From Kalmusia sp. IMI 367209 (Eukaryota > Ascomycota > Dothideomycetes > Pleosporales > Didymosphaeriaceae), in the NCBI GenBank assembly GCA_027946365.1, contig JAPEUQ010000002.1, positions 1,054,001 to 1,118,000 of the forward strand: a DNA stretch of 64,000 nt, read 5' to 3'. Under the pieces are notes generated by a model that was not told the origin of the DNA, ran no database searches, and was given only the letters and a program-made list of their open reading frames with translations. The position numbers and the translations under genes are program-made. This document shows, piece after piece, positions 39,901 to 51,700 of the stretch (positions are counted from its first letter, which is position 1; each line of letters opens with the position of its first letter).

Positions 39901-40018
39901 CCCAGGCGTCGAGCGTCTGTGACTCGAATGATGTGGGCGGCGTTGACTTTTCCGGTTTTTTTCGAGCAAAAAATCCAAGAATACTCTTTAAAAGACCCCG
40001 AGTGTCATCTTGATCCAT
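36952..40018 (-). CDS. Cytosolic subtilisin-like (S8) protease with DUF7580-like N-terminal region
   Basis: Five exons, 40018-39773, 39694-39246, 39194-38067, 38023-37627 and 37572-36952, give 946 residues; all junctions keep frame. The last intron uses a GC-AG border (AAG|GCAAGG at 37626). Residues 1-240 are helical and charged. About 250-600 is a helical DUF7580-like region (CQCITESLNQRNCLHLLF, RILAVTLATALLPFLETPWVQ, LALGILLCELHYC). The S8 domain has an intact triad: Asp660 (ILDSGFD), His702 (GHGTHALG), Ser858 (LSGTSVATPIAAG), plus oxyanion Asn787 (AAASNDG). No signal peptide or propeptide, so it acts inside the cell. Fungal subtilases of this type sit next to and cleave gasdermin-like proteins. 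Here the neighbour at 36040-36870 is convergent. DUF7580 in place of an NLR scaffold suggests a sensor or regulatory role for the N-terminus. Confidence 0.9.
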
Positions 40019-40508
40019 GATCGTACATCTAGTATCCGTAGTCTTGAAGGGTATTCAGGGGTTCAAGGCAGCCCTGTCGCGCAAGGCTGAGGGCAATAAC
40101 GTGTCCCACTATGTCCCACCACGCCTCAAGCAACACCAGTCATCCGACCACGCCACCAAAATTCTTAACGTAACACGCTCTTACTATTGTCTTAGATACG
40201 CCATTCCTTCGTCGATTTAAAGATTAGTACTACTTTAATAGCGTCATGTAAGACCCACTTAGCTGCTTCTGGTTATGGGCCTTCCCGACACGTCACTGAC
40301 TAGCGTCTAGCGTGTTTTGGTCTTGGCATCACCTGGGCGGCCTTACCTTCGCACGCTTCGCTCAGGTCTTCGTTCATCGCACTTCTCTCTCTCAATTCTC
40401 AGCACCTCAAAATACACCCTGGTATACCTCAGTGCAGATTCCTAACGACGAGCCGCTGAGTTATCACACCTCCTCAGCACACTTGTCTTGTTTTCCACTC
40501 TCATACAT
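40019..40508. promoter_or_regulatory. Divergent promoter region, subtilase and PAQR-like gene
   Basis: 490 bp between opposing start codons; no repeats or extra genes seen. Confidence 0.4.
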
Positions 40509-41474
40509 ATGGCTCGAACCGTGACATGGAATGAGGTCCCCGAGTGGCAGCGGGACAACAAATACATTCTCAGTGGCTATCGTCCAGGAAAAGCAGATTA
40601 CCTGGAGATATTCACAAGCCTCACGTTCCTACATAACGAGACATGCAATGTGTATACCCATCTAATCGGGGCTCTACTCCTACCGCTTATTGCGACCACC
40701 TTTATACGGGACGTATCGGGAACAGACTATGTCATGTTCGGAATCTTCTTTTGGTGTGCGGAGTTCTGTTTAGTCTCTAGCGCTGCTTACCACCTGTTAG
40801 GAGTCCACTCGCATGACGTAGAACAGTTCTGGCATCGAATGGACCTACTGGGGATCGTCATCGTGACAGTAGGGACATTCATTCCGGGCATCTATTATGT
40901 CTTCATCTGTGAACCGGGCTTGCAAAAGTTGCACTGGGCTATTGTTAGTCTTTCACGATCTCTCCCGAGCCGGAACAGGTGCCGAGATATGCTGACATTG
41001 ATTATAGATCACAGTCTCAGGGTTCGCCACCGCTACTCTGATATGTATACCCAGGTACAGGACGCTGCGCTGGCGGAAGGTGAGGGTGGGCGCTTTACAT
41101 TGCACTCGGCGCGTCAGCATTTATTCCGTTACTGCACGGAGTCCAGCTACATGGGCTCGAGTATATGCTACAGTACTCGGGGATGAAATGGTATCTAATA
41201 GAGCTTCTTTTCTATGGTGGCGGAGTCAGTCTATACGGGGTAAGTCTGCACGCTCACGCTCGCTGACCCTTCGTCAACTACCCGAAGAGACAAGTAGTCT
41301 GACTGAAAATCGCAGTCTCGAACTCCAGAGCGCTTCGCACCAGGTAAATTTGATATCTGGGGGAGCTCGCACCAGATCTTCCATGTCGCTATCCTATGCG
41401 CTATGTATGTACACGCGGTCGCCCTTACGCAGGCTTTCACAACGTCGCATACGTTACATCTATGTACAATCTAA
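40509..41474 (+). pseudogene. PAQR/adiponectin-receptor-like (hemolysin III) gene with a frameshift
   Basis: Exons 40509-40943, 41008-41239 and 41316-41474 encode a seven-helix PAQR protein (yeast Izh/AdipoR relatives, membrane zinc-dependent hydrolase fold). Signatures are present: SGYRPGKADYLEIFTSLTFLHNETCNVYTH, SAAYHLLGVHSHDVEQFWHRMDLLGI (metal-site His and Asp) and IWGSSHQIFHVAILCAM (metal-site histidines). Exon 2 is one base out of phase: after RWRKVRVGA the frame must shift near 41093-41100 to continue as ALGASAFIPLLHGVQLHGLEYML. No intron can explain the 7-base slip. So the gene as read is broken, unless this is an assembly error. Everything else, including splice sites and stop at 41474, is well preserved, so the lesion is recent or artefactual. 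Confidence 0.75.
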
Positions 41475-41690
41475 GCCGCTCGTCGAGCACGTCGATAAGA
41501 GGCTTCGAAGAACCGCTCGGACTTTCTTTGGGGGATATGGACGCGGGTTGGTCTGGTGACGGGTGGGGAGCTGTCGGCGTTGTCTGGAACCTCACTCCAT
41601 TTCATGAGATATCTCGCACGGAGGGGGTCAATGAGAAGACACGCTTCCACAAAGACTTTCTTCACCCTGCATGGCGCAGCACAGTGCTAG

Positions 41691-41815
41691 CATCGAATAG
41701 ATCTACTTGGGATAGTCATTATGACAATAAGCATATTCATTCCAGGCATCTATCATGTCTTCACCTATGGACTGGGCTTGCAAAGGTTGCACTGGGCCAT
41801 TGTTAGTCTTTCACG
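41691..41815 (+). repeat. Partial duplicate of the PAQR-like gene
   Basis: 125 bp aligns without gaps to 40833-40957 (end of exon 1 plus the start of intron 1) with 18 mismatches. Most are transitions, several of them G to A in this copy. It is a dead fragment, 217 bp downstream of the gene's stop and in the same orientation. Confidence 0.8.
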
Positions 41816-43200
41816 TGGCTAGCATGTGTAAACTAAGTATTTCATCGCGAAACAAAAGCTAAAGCTTAGAGAAACTACACACTATCAATATTACACGTTT
41901 ACGATTCCCACATAACGATTAGAGTAATATTAGTAGCATGTAAAAGTATGCGAGGAAAAAAAAGTAAAAAGACAGAGATAGCAGACATGCATCACTAAGT
42001 CTAGCATAAACGATGCAGCTACTAACAATCAGTAAACAGGGTATAGTACACGTTGTATTATTACAGTGCGGCTTATGCCATTTATGACTATGGTTACTGA
42101 GTTAAATTGCCCAATGTCATGAAGCGGGCATTGGCACGGCGCCTATCTCTCCTCACCCTCTTGCACATAAGCTGCTGCTTCACGTGGTGCTGGCACATTC
42201 GCAAATGATGCAGCGGCTTCCACGCTTTTGTAGGTCTCTGCTCCTCCCAAACGCAAACGCGTTGACCAAACCTTGCCCAGCGCCCAAATGATCGAGCGAC
42301 CTGGTTCTCTTTACGTACCAGTGATGGCAACGACATGCCGATAGTATTTGCGCTCCGTCGAAACGCCCTCGATACTTCGACCTCGAACACTATACCGTAC
42401 GCATACGGAAGGCTCGTGCTCTTTGGTTCCAGCGCCAGCGCCAGAAGCGCGTTGCACCACGTCCCGCGAGGTGTGATCATGGGCAATAGATCTCGTTCGA
42501 GCCCCGCTCACCCTTAAACTTTGACATCACCGCGCCTACTACCTCTCTCACATCTGTGTCAAGCTCTCATAAAAGGGTCCTCGTCTTGCCGCTCTTGGTA
42601 CGCTGATTGGCGAACCGAAGTTGGTCTGGTCGTCACTTCACGTCGGACTTCTTTCTTCTCATTCCTTGGAGAGACTCGGCGAGCACGCGCGTAACAAAGA
42701 CAAGAAGTGGCCAGAGTCTAGGAGTAATAGCATCAGCAAGACCGGCCTCTTGCCCCATAGTTCTACGCTTCTCTTTTGTACGTCATCCACAATATTCCCT
42801 GTTATCTTGCAAAGGATATAGTGCAAGTTGCCCACTCTACAGGAGTCAGGAATTTCGATTGGATCCGTACCTAAAGCAGATCAGCGGACACTGGTAGACT
42901 TAGGATAGGTGCCCAGAGACATAAGTAATGACCCGAATCACGTTGTTCTTCTCCCTTGCTCCCTGTATTGTATGTCGCTGCACCTACAGAGCCCTGTACC
43001 TGCAATGTAAGCATGCTTATGTTAGTGGGTCGTTTATCAAATCCCGCGTTGGCAGGCAGAAATCAAAATAGCCAGACTCTTCTCGGCAACCGCAAAAAGA
43101 GCAAAAGGTAATTTTCCGCCTCTCAGTCTCACGGTGCGATTTACCAGCAGATTCTACTGCGGATAAGCATCTCATCTGTATATAAAAAAAATTCTATATC
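41816..43200. other. Gene-free region
   Basis: No intact or recognisable gene. A run of A-rich sequence at 41950-41975 and overlapping short frames at 42094-42520 on both strands carry no family signal. Confidence 0.4.
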
Positions 43201-43204
43201 TGAA

Positions 43205-43405
43205 AAAAGTAAAAAAAGAAACCTGTTCCGGTCGGGTAAGTGTTTGGCCCGAGGTGTTAGAATAGCGCCGACGATTGCGGTATTCGAACTGCCGCCCTAT
43301 TACTCAGTTAGTAACGTTGCCGCTGTAGGAGCCGCTGGACCAGATGCCGCTGATCCAACAACTCCTACGAAAGATTGAGGTCAAATTGTATAATATATAT
43401 AGACT
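43205..43405 (-). repeat. tRNA-derived SINE-like repeat, copy 1
   Basis: On the minus strand this has a perfect RNA polymerase III box A (TGGTCCAGCGG, 43342-43332). A box-B-like GTTCGAATACC (43289-43279) lies about 45 bp on, followed by a unique tail containing CCTCGGGCCAAACACTTACC and ending in an oligo-T-rich stretch. It shares a 30 bp core (43225-43254, 28 of 30 identical) and a tgtataatatatatagact-like head with copy 2. The predicted T-arm does not pair, so it is not a working tRNA. Confidence 0.6.
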
Positions 43406-45545
43406 CTAGGGGGCCGAGATATCTTCTTTTTAGTGTTTCCAGTCTGTGGGCGGGGTTAGCACGTAGAGATTAGACTGTGTACGTGCCTGCATTTGACGAG
43501 AGGTTGCGGGGCCGGACGTTGTTGCGGTGAGCGTGTCAGTGCTTGTTTGTGCGCAGGACCTTTGCAATTGGCAGGTACAGGTAGGCAGGGCTTTTGTCTG
43601 TTGCCAGCACTGCCTGCCCCTAGAGCCCAACAACAACGCAGTCGAGGTACTCTAGCAGGCGCTCTCGAGATCGACTCAGGCAATGTCTCAATGGCACCTT
43701 CGAACCCAAGTGCCCAGTCAGACAATGCCGCCTCGAACCCAAAGCAGATACTCCACAGACAAGATTAGGTCAGGTACCAGTAGCTAGGGGCTATCGCCAG
43801 CATTCCTGCATCACCGCCGATGAGCTGAATACCTTGACTCTTGAGAGAGCGCCTTATAGATCGGCTCGAACAATGTTCCAACATCCTCTAACTCAAGCAC
43901 GTAGGGAAACATCGCCGTCTACGCCCCGAGTAGATGCACCACCGCCAACTCGACAGCCAAGTCCATGGACCACAGCGCGCGCGAACACGTACGGCAATAA
44001 GTCGGGGGACGCATTACGCTTCAGGTGAGCGTAGGATGGATAACATTGAACGGGATTTGAGAGAGCTTTAAGGACTTTGTTGTTGTGGGGGTAGCTACGG
44101 CCATGCCTGGCAGTCAGTGCATCCTGCGCGTCCCATCGGAGAACCTGGCAACACATACTTTACCCATCTCAATGGCAAAGGGCGTGCAGAGTATCTGCTT
44201 GCTTGACTGTCACATCCAACAAGATGAGCAAGCGGTGCCTCTGTGGCCCATCCTGCGTTGAGATGGCAGAGTATTCGAGCGCTTGCTTCTTGGTAAATAA
44301 TGTTCGCAACCACCATGGTGACTACTCTTCTGTTGTTTTCCAAAGAAGCCGTGACTTGGTTGAGAGATGTCCAGGGAGGCACCATTGGAGCATTGCTCAA
44401 TTCTCCAATGTCACCAAGGGTCTTGGAGACCCTTGACGATGGTATTGTCCTATCGCTATTGAGAAGCCAGTACCTCGAAAGCCCGCTCAAGGTATCGTGT
44501 CAGAGAATAACAGCAGCCGAATTCTTTGGTCAGGACGTTCTACATCTGTGGTCTTTTTGAACCTTCTCTCATGTTGTGACGGCCTTTAGTACTCTTCTCA
44601 TATATCCTATTCCACTCCTATAGGATCTCTAGCACTTTTAAGCCTCATTACATGCGTGCTGCTAGCCGTAGCGACATCAAGAATTATCTCGCAGGTATTC
44701 GTGATTCTAAATTGATATTACATATGCATTACGCATGACATTAGCTCCGGTCGACTGCATCAGGATAGGTTGTTGCTCGCCTCGCATGGAAACATCTGAG
44801 CTACACTGTACTTCAAGATCCCAATAAACTTCATATGACCTTGTTGGAAATTCGAATTTGAGCAAACATGCCACATGTGAATTTGGTCGCTAGAAAGTCG
44901 TACCCTTACTTGGCGTCTGAGATCACTTTAGGACATTCGAGAACCGCTAGTAAGTCCCGGCCGGCGTGTTGAATATAGTCTCCTATCGGATATCTAGACG
45001 AGAGCCGCTGTGGAATTTCCCCTGTTGAATGTCACCGCCATCAAAGTTGCTTCGTAAGCGATAGTCCACTACTAGGTACGCGATACACGAGAGTATCTAT
45101 CTTTGCACAAAAACAGGAGAGATTCGGTTTCGAGTCCCAGTGTGGCCTTTTTTCTCGCATGTCGTTCGCACGAGATGCGGTCTCTTGTGTAGCCCTTGCA
45201 AGCAAACACACGTGTCTCTGCGCGAGCAGATTTGTATGCTACTAATTGCTGAACAAGCTTCTTCTCAAGCGCTTGGCACGCTCGGAAACGTGCAGATTAG
45301 ATAGCAAATGTACACAGGGACAAGAGATCGACGGATGCAAAATGCAGGCGTGAGCCGTCTTCTTCCATAATCTCAATAAAGAACCAAGCAAACACGTCCG
45401 CTCGATAAATCATTGCATATACAGGAAAACAGCACCTAGTTGCAATTTCTCTGTAGGTTCATCATGTGACTTAGACCTACGCATAGGAAATTCGTGGTGG
45501 TCATCTCATCATACCCTGGGATATGTGGTGGGCCCAAAAAAAATT
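43406..45545. other. Gene-free region
   Basis: Short frames only. A tRNA-T-arm-like stretch near 45122-45145 was not accepted as a tRNA because no matching 5' half is present. Confidence 0.4.
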
Positions 45546-45727
45546 GTAAAAAAGAAAGCCTGTTTCGATCGGGTAAGTGTTTGGCCCGAGGCTGGAATCG
45601 AACTTGTGCCCTACTCGCACTGTTAGTTACCTGACTTCTCAGGAGGCAGTGTCAGCGGGTTAGATGGACGCTAACCACACTGTCTTACCTGAGGATCTTT
45701 TCTCAATTCTATAATATATATAGACTT
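45546..45727 (-). repeat. tRNA-derived SINE-like repeat, copy 2
   Basis: Shares the head (ataatatatatagactt), the 30 bp core (45563-45592) and the oligo-T-side tail with copy 1. A box-B-like GTTCGATTCC is at 45604-45595 on the minus strand and a box-A-like TGGTTAGCGTCC at 45678-45667. The middle is diverged from copy 1, suggesting an old or separate subfamily. Confidence 0.6.
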
Positions 45728-48700
45728 ACAAAAGCCTGGTTGCGGATATTCGTACCTTCAAAAAGAGAGGCGAGACTCGGTTTGGCGGAAATTACCACGT
45801 GAGGGGGCAACCAGATTGCACATGTGCGGAGACACCGCCGTGGGCTGCCCAACAAGGTTCGCAAGACTCGAAAGCCTGATGATTATGGGGCCCTTGTTAC
45901 AGGGAAAGAGCGCCCTTGCAGTACTCCCTACAGGCGTGCGCTGCTCTGTGATAGACGTTTAAGCAGACAGCATAAACTCTCCAAGCTTCAGGGAGGCAGC
46001 GATTGCAGTTCGAGGGGTTTCAGATAGCCTCGATACCCCAAAGGGACGTGCAAGGCTTTCGCTGAGATACTGTTCAAGTCCTCCTGTTCGTCGTGGGCCT
46101 TAGGCATACGGGATGGGCTGCCTTTGTGCGTGCGTCGATTTGGCTCGCCGCCTCCCCAAACACGTGCAGTTGCTCACAAACAACAAACCCAGAGGCTTTG
46201 TTTCTTGATAGCCGCCGCCCTCCTAGCATCCAAAATTTCTTGCTCTATGCATTTCGCTGTTTCTCTCGAGTCTCAAAGTGCTCTGGCAGCCCTAGTCACC
46301 CCACTCGGGCATGCGCCCCGCATGTGGGCGCTCCGCTCTTGCTTCTAGCCACCACGCCCGAACACCAGCGCCACGGTACACCATGGAGGAAGAGATTCCA
46401 GGCGAGGGATGGGAGACACATGGTCTTGAGAGAGCTTCTGGTATTCAATGGGATGCGTAACGACGTGATCGCTACATGGACGCACGCCGGCAGCAGCGAC
46501 TTTGCTTTGACACATACACGACAGAACCAACTCAGAGGGATCCCAAGGTCCTGAGCAATAGCGCCAGCGGACCGCACTCGGAATCTCCGCGACATTGATT
46601 TTGCTCGCAGAGAGAGAGAGGCTCCCCGTTACAACAGCTTTACAACGGCTATCGCGCTCATCACATTGGGCGCGCACCTCAGTCGCGGGATGACAGGGCA
46701 CGATCACCGAGCGTAGATGCTGCTATGCCCAAAAATTTGTACAGGCTCAAGAGAGACAGCTGCTCTGTTGACGTGGCGCAGACATTTGCTCAGCATGACG
46801 GCGGCACGAGATGGCGACGATACTCTCGAGGACCTTGCGATGCCGTATCGAAAGCCGAATACAGACGGCCTCGAGGAAACACTCTGGTAAGAGCCTAGGA
46901 ATCGACATTCTAGACTTAGCGCTGACTCCCCGGTAGTCGTGGTCAGCAACACCCTCAATTTAGCTCCTCCACAAGTCGAACCCGGCGATTCACAGTCTCA
47001 TAATCCCCTGAACCGAACTGAGAACCGAGAACCGAGACGTCGCAAATGGGACGTACGAGGACGACCACAATGCCTATCCACTCGCGCTGCCAGCCAGAGA
47101 TGGTCATAAGAAGCCGTGCGTGGAGCACAACTTCAGACGGCCGCACGCCCAGAACGCGCAGCTGGAGTCCTGTCCAGGGACGGACGAGATATCCCGGCTC
47201 GAATCAGCGAAACGACCTATGATACTCTAGAAGTCGAACGAGGAACACGAGACCGGGAAAAGACCGTTGACACATGGCCATTATAGGCATGAGGCGGGGT
47301 TCATTTTCAAGTCTGGAAGCTGGACGGTGTCATAAGACTCAGGCTTTCCTTCACCAGAGGCTTTCGGGCGGGAAACATCCGGGAAACAAACTTTTGAGGT
47401 GAGGGTGTAAGCTCCAGCGGGTGGATATTGGCTGGCTCCTCAAAAATTTTCACACTTCCCACCTGAGATCGTATAGAAGATACGATACGATCGAATATAT
47501 CATGCAGAAGTGGATACAGGTCCCCGAGAGAGCTGAAAGCATACCGAGAGACAGCCACAATGGCAAGTGAAAGAGAAGTTTGCGCGAAGCAATAGCGGCC
47601 GAACTCCTCCGGGCGAACGTTGTGAGAGCGAGATGAATCGGTCGTTACTAGCAAATGGAAAGAACATCGATCAAAAGCACCGGTTTTTTAGCAATATCTC
47701 TTTGCGAGCATCTCATTTGCTTGTGCAGCAATGAGATGGCTGAAGATGATGGAGTTCTAGCTCTCGAACATACGTCGTTGAAGTTGACGTCCATGGTTAC
47801 TTCCTGACAGAAAGTGTTGGAGCACAGTCTTGCATTGCTTCCATGCAAATACGATCAACAAATAGATCTCGAAAAATGCACTCCAAACGGAGACTCCGAA
47901 TAATAGCTCTTTCTTCACTCCCTTTCAACGACGGAAGTTTGATGGGAATTCAACGTCCAATGGTCAAATATGGGCATGAAGCTTTTCTCTCTAGAAGCAA
48001 GCCGTCGCTGCGTGCTTCCATTTTATAGCGAGGAGCGAAGCCCCACTCAACGAAGACGACAGAGCAAGCTTTTATGGCTATGAAGAAGCATTCGAGCCGC
48101 CGTCAAAGTGTCCGCCGGAACCGCGAAGCGCAAATGTACACCGGAAACATGCAATGAGACTGGAAATGCTGGTCAATGGGCCGAACATGACACGTCAGAC
48201 GGAATGCCGATGGCCCCTTGTACGACCCAGAAATCATGATACCGAAAAATCTTTTAGTGGAGTGCGGTGTGAGTCGTACTTCATGGCGTGTATCTTAAAT
48301 GATTTGCCATTGAGGGTTGCATAATGTCTTCTTCTCCATACCATCTTGACACGTCGCATCCCGGACGAGAGTGGTCAAAACACAGAATTGAGAGGACCAT
48401 TCAGAGTGATACAGCATACCAAAAGATTGTAATGACGCTCCTTGACGATAGTTTTCAGCGGATAACAGAGTGCAACTGCCTTCCCTGGATCAGAGGGCTT
48501 TCTTTTCTGGGCTGCCAAGCCAACAGTTGAGAAGGTCAGCAGAACCGTTTGGACATCTTTTCCCTTTAAAGTCGACATAGAGCACTAGGTCTGCGCTTCC
48601 GGAGAAGGAATATTACAATATTCAAGTCCCTGGGCACCAAAGTCAACACAAGCCGAAGCGATGACTTGGCCTGCGAAAAATAGATTCTTGTCGACGCCTT

Positions 48701-51700
48701 AGCGTTATACAGCTCTCTGGATTGAGTCATCAAGTTAGCAATTTAACGTTTCGAAGATGCACGTCAACGGTAGACACCCATGGCTCAGACTTTGAAATCA
48801 TCGCACAGCAAACTCCACAGACAAGCTGGGACCTTTGTACGCAGTATCTGTTGGACTAAGTCCTAGTCATCATTGCCATCCTTCGTTCGACTTCAAAGAA
48901 ATGAGATGTTGCTTACCAGAGGCTTGCTCGCTTGGATCAAGTTTAGGAGCATATTTGAGTTGTCGGTCTTTTGTCAGCCAATTTGCAAAGCAGAACCTCC
49001 GAAACTAGTATTGCTGTGACTGCCATGCACACAGGCACAAATCGCGCTTGACGGATCGCATTTGGAGTTCAACTTCAAGATCTGGGCACAGTGTATGCCA
49101 AATTCGACATCAGAGTTTCGCTGGGGACACCAACCAGGCGAGTGGCGCTAGAAGATTGCTGCATCCGGTTGACATTTTCAGTCGTTGCACACATATGTCC
49201 GTCATGGAAAGACAACCGCAACGTGGTGTGTCTGAGGCAGTGCCGATATGGTATGCGCACCAAGCCCGTAGACTATCCACTTCGCGAAGGGTTGAACTTA
49301 GGTTGACCTACTGAGGTCGAGCGTCATTGGTGAGAAACGCGATTCCATCCGCGTAGCTGAAGCTCGGTCTATACGAAATGTGGCTTGCGAGCCCGGATGG
49401 CGTCCTGGGTAGGACATACAAACGACACCTTTCAAGACGGCGTCGCTGTCGGCCGTGAAAAAGGTTCATACGAGTAATATCCGTTCTTCTGTTGTCACGT
49501 CCTTGTCCGGTGTGAGATCCTGTTCATTCTACCAGTATTATTCGATGGTCGGATGATGAATTTTGGTTCGGGGTCGACGGACGACAGGGTGCAATTGGTG
49601 AAGCATATTTAGTATGCCGAGTTGTAAAGCGGAGGTGGAGCTCGTATTGATCCTGTTACCCTCGGTCGCGATGGCGCGCGTTAGGCAAGAATGGCTGGTG
49701 TGTGGTTCGTCGGTGGCCATCCGCAATTCTCAGGGTATTCCGGCCCTATAGTTGAGCCGCTGTCCGTGTACTAGTATGCCACATCAGAACCAAGCATCTT
49801 ATCGCGGATACGCAACGGGGTGTCATCGAACGCTCCCGTTTACTGTACGGCGCGACAAGACCCTCCTGCAGCTTTATCCAGCATATCAGAGCGATTTACT
49901 GTCTTAACAGTCGTTATGTATCTCGATTTCGAGCTCGTTCGAAGGCAGAGCGGCAGGGGAGGGGCGTATCGTTGTCGTCGTCGCAGTCGTCGCCGGCACC
50001 CCTCGGGGGTGTAGGTGCTCGTGAAGGCTCTCCCTACATTATGCATATCTTGTCGCTCGTAGCATTGTTAGCTGCCTTAAGTCAATCAAGGCTGAGTGAT
50101 AAAGCACTCCAATGCAGTCCGGAGGTGCTATTGCTGGCGTCGTGAGAGCGGATCTGCTGGCCTCACCGCCGAGGAAAGCGCAGCTGTCGTATTAGCAGGT
50201 GCAGCTTCCAAAGGAGAGAGGCTGCGAGCGACACAGCTATTGTCTCTCTCTACAGGTGTCTTGTTCAGCGTCTGAAGAACGAGGGTTTGCTGGTTGGATC
50301 GTCGTGGTGGGTGTGGGTTGACAGAGAGGGTGGGCTAAGGGAGAGCGTTGAGCTCCCCCAAAACCACCCCCTCAACCACGGCCACTACTCAAGATGCCCT
50401 ATCCAACAAGCATCGCGACATCCCAGAGGCCAAACCTCCTCGAGCGTCTGTCGCTGTGCAGTTTCTGATGTCACGTTGGAGATGCGGAACTTCGAGCGGG
50501 GGTACCTGCATGACGGATCGACAGCGTCGGGGTTTTGGGGTCGAGTCCGACACAAGGGCCCACAACCGGCACAAGGATCTCAGAGACTCAGAACATCACA
50601 CCGTCCACGTATTACAGAGTCCGAAGCGCTACACCAGACGCTACATCAGCATAGGAGCCTCTGAGCGGACATGCCCTTGTGCCATGTACTTGCATCTTAC
50701 TCTTCGTTTGGTAGTACATCAGCTTTGTGACCCCCGACACCCCTGCGGAATATGCAGCTGACCGATACAAACAGAATTCACATGAAAATTCAAGGGAATA
50801 GCCAATAGTCTGCCTCCATAGGTCCATTATACAATATACCGTCTATCAAGTCCTTTCCCATTGGTCCTTCTGCCATTGTGACGAGCCAGCCCTGTTGCCT
50901 TTTGCGCCGTTCACGCCAAGTACCATGCCGACCCACTGCCCTGCCCTAGTCAACCTTATTCGTACCTTCCGCATCACTTTCATCTTCCACTCTTGCCCAT
51001 CAACTCCCTCAACTCCACCATCTGCTCCATATCCACAGGGATACGGCCTTGTGCGCACCGTGATGAGCATAGCGTTCATGTGATGCAGGAGCTTCCGGAC
51101 TTGCGGCCTCGCTGTTCGCAACGCGTGCTTCTCCGCTAGTATTCGTCTGCACACGCGCTTCTACTAATCAACGCAACAAACTCACATGCATATATATAGG
51201 CCACCCGATCAGCCTCCACGAGAGGAGCAATACGGCATTTTGTTCCACCATCTCACGGTATCAGTCTCACCCCAAGCACGCTCGAGCACCCCGAGACACA
51301 GCTTTGCACGGCATCAACACAAGTGCAGTATCTCGTCCTAGAGGCTGATGCAATGCCGCTAGTGCCTATAACGACACCAGCATCTTCAATGTGCAGCAAT
51401 ACTGGCGGTGACCCGGAGACGTTCTACACCTGCATTTCCAACCACAAGGCACGTGCCATTTCTAATATCATCCAGTAGTAACGTTTGAGACGTGGTCACC
51501 CATGCGGTGATTCCATATCTATCCGGCAAATAGACAATTCAACTCATATAGGGCACCTTCATCTCGGTGCTATACCGTTTTCTCGACTCGCCGCTTCAAT
51601 CGCTATCTTTTCCACCTCTCCGGCAGTCGCCCAAGATGTCAAGACGCTAATTTCCACCGTGGCCACGTTCACCGACTACCGACATAGCTTACACAATCTC

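Noticed and set aside
41020..41110. A short intron to explain the PAQR frame slip
   Set aside because: The only GT-AG pair there gives an intron under 40 bp and joins the wrong frame, so a true frameshift or assembly error is the better reading.
45060..45150. tRNA-like T-arm sequence (GGTTTCGAGTCCC) followed by oligo-T
   Set aside because: No box A or acceptor-stem partner upstream that would fold as a tRNA.
46093..46554. 153-codon plus-strand frame
   Set aside because: Composition is irregular, frames on the opposite strand are equally long, and there is no homology that I recognise.
47307..47848. Two overlapping minus-strand frames that might be exons of one gene
   Set aside because: No donor/acceptor pair joins them in frame and no motif is visible.
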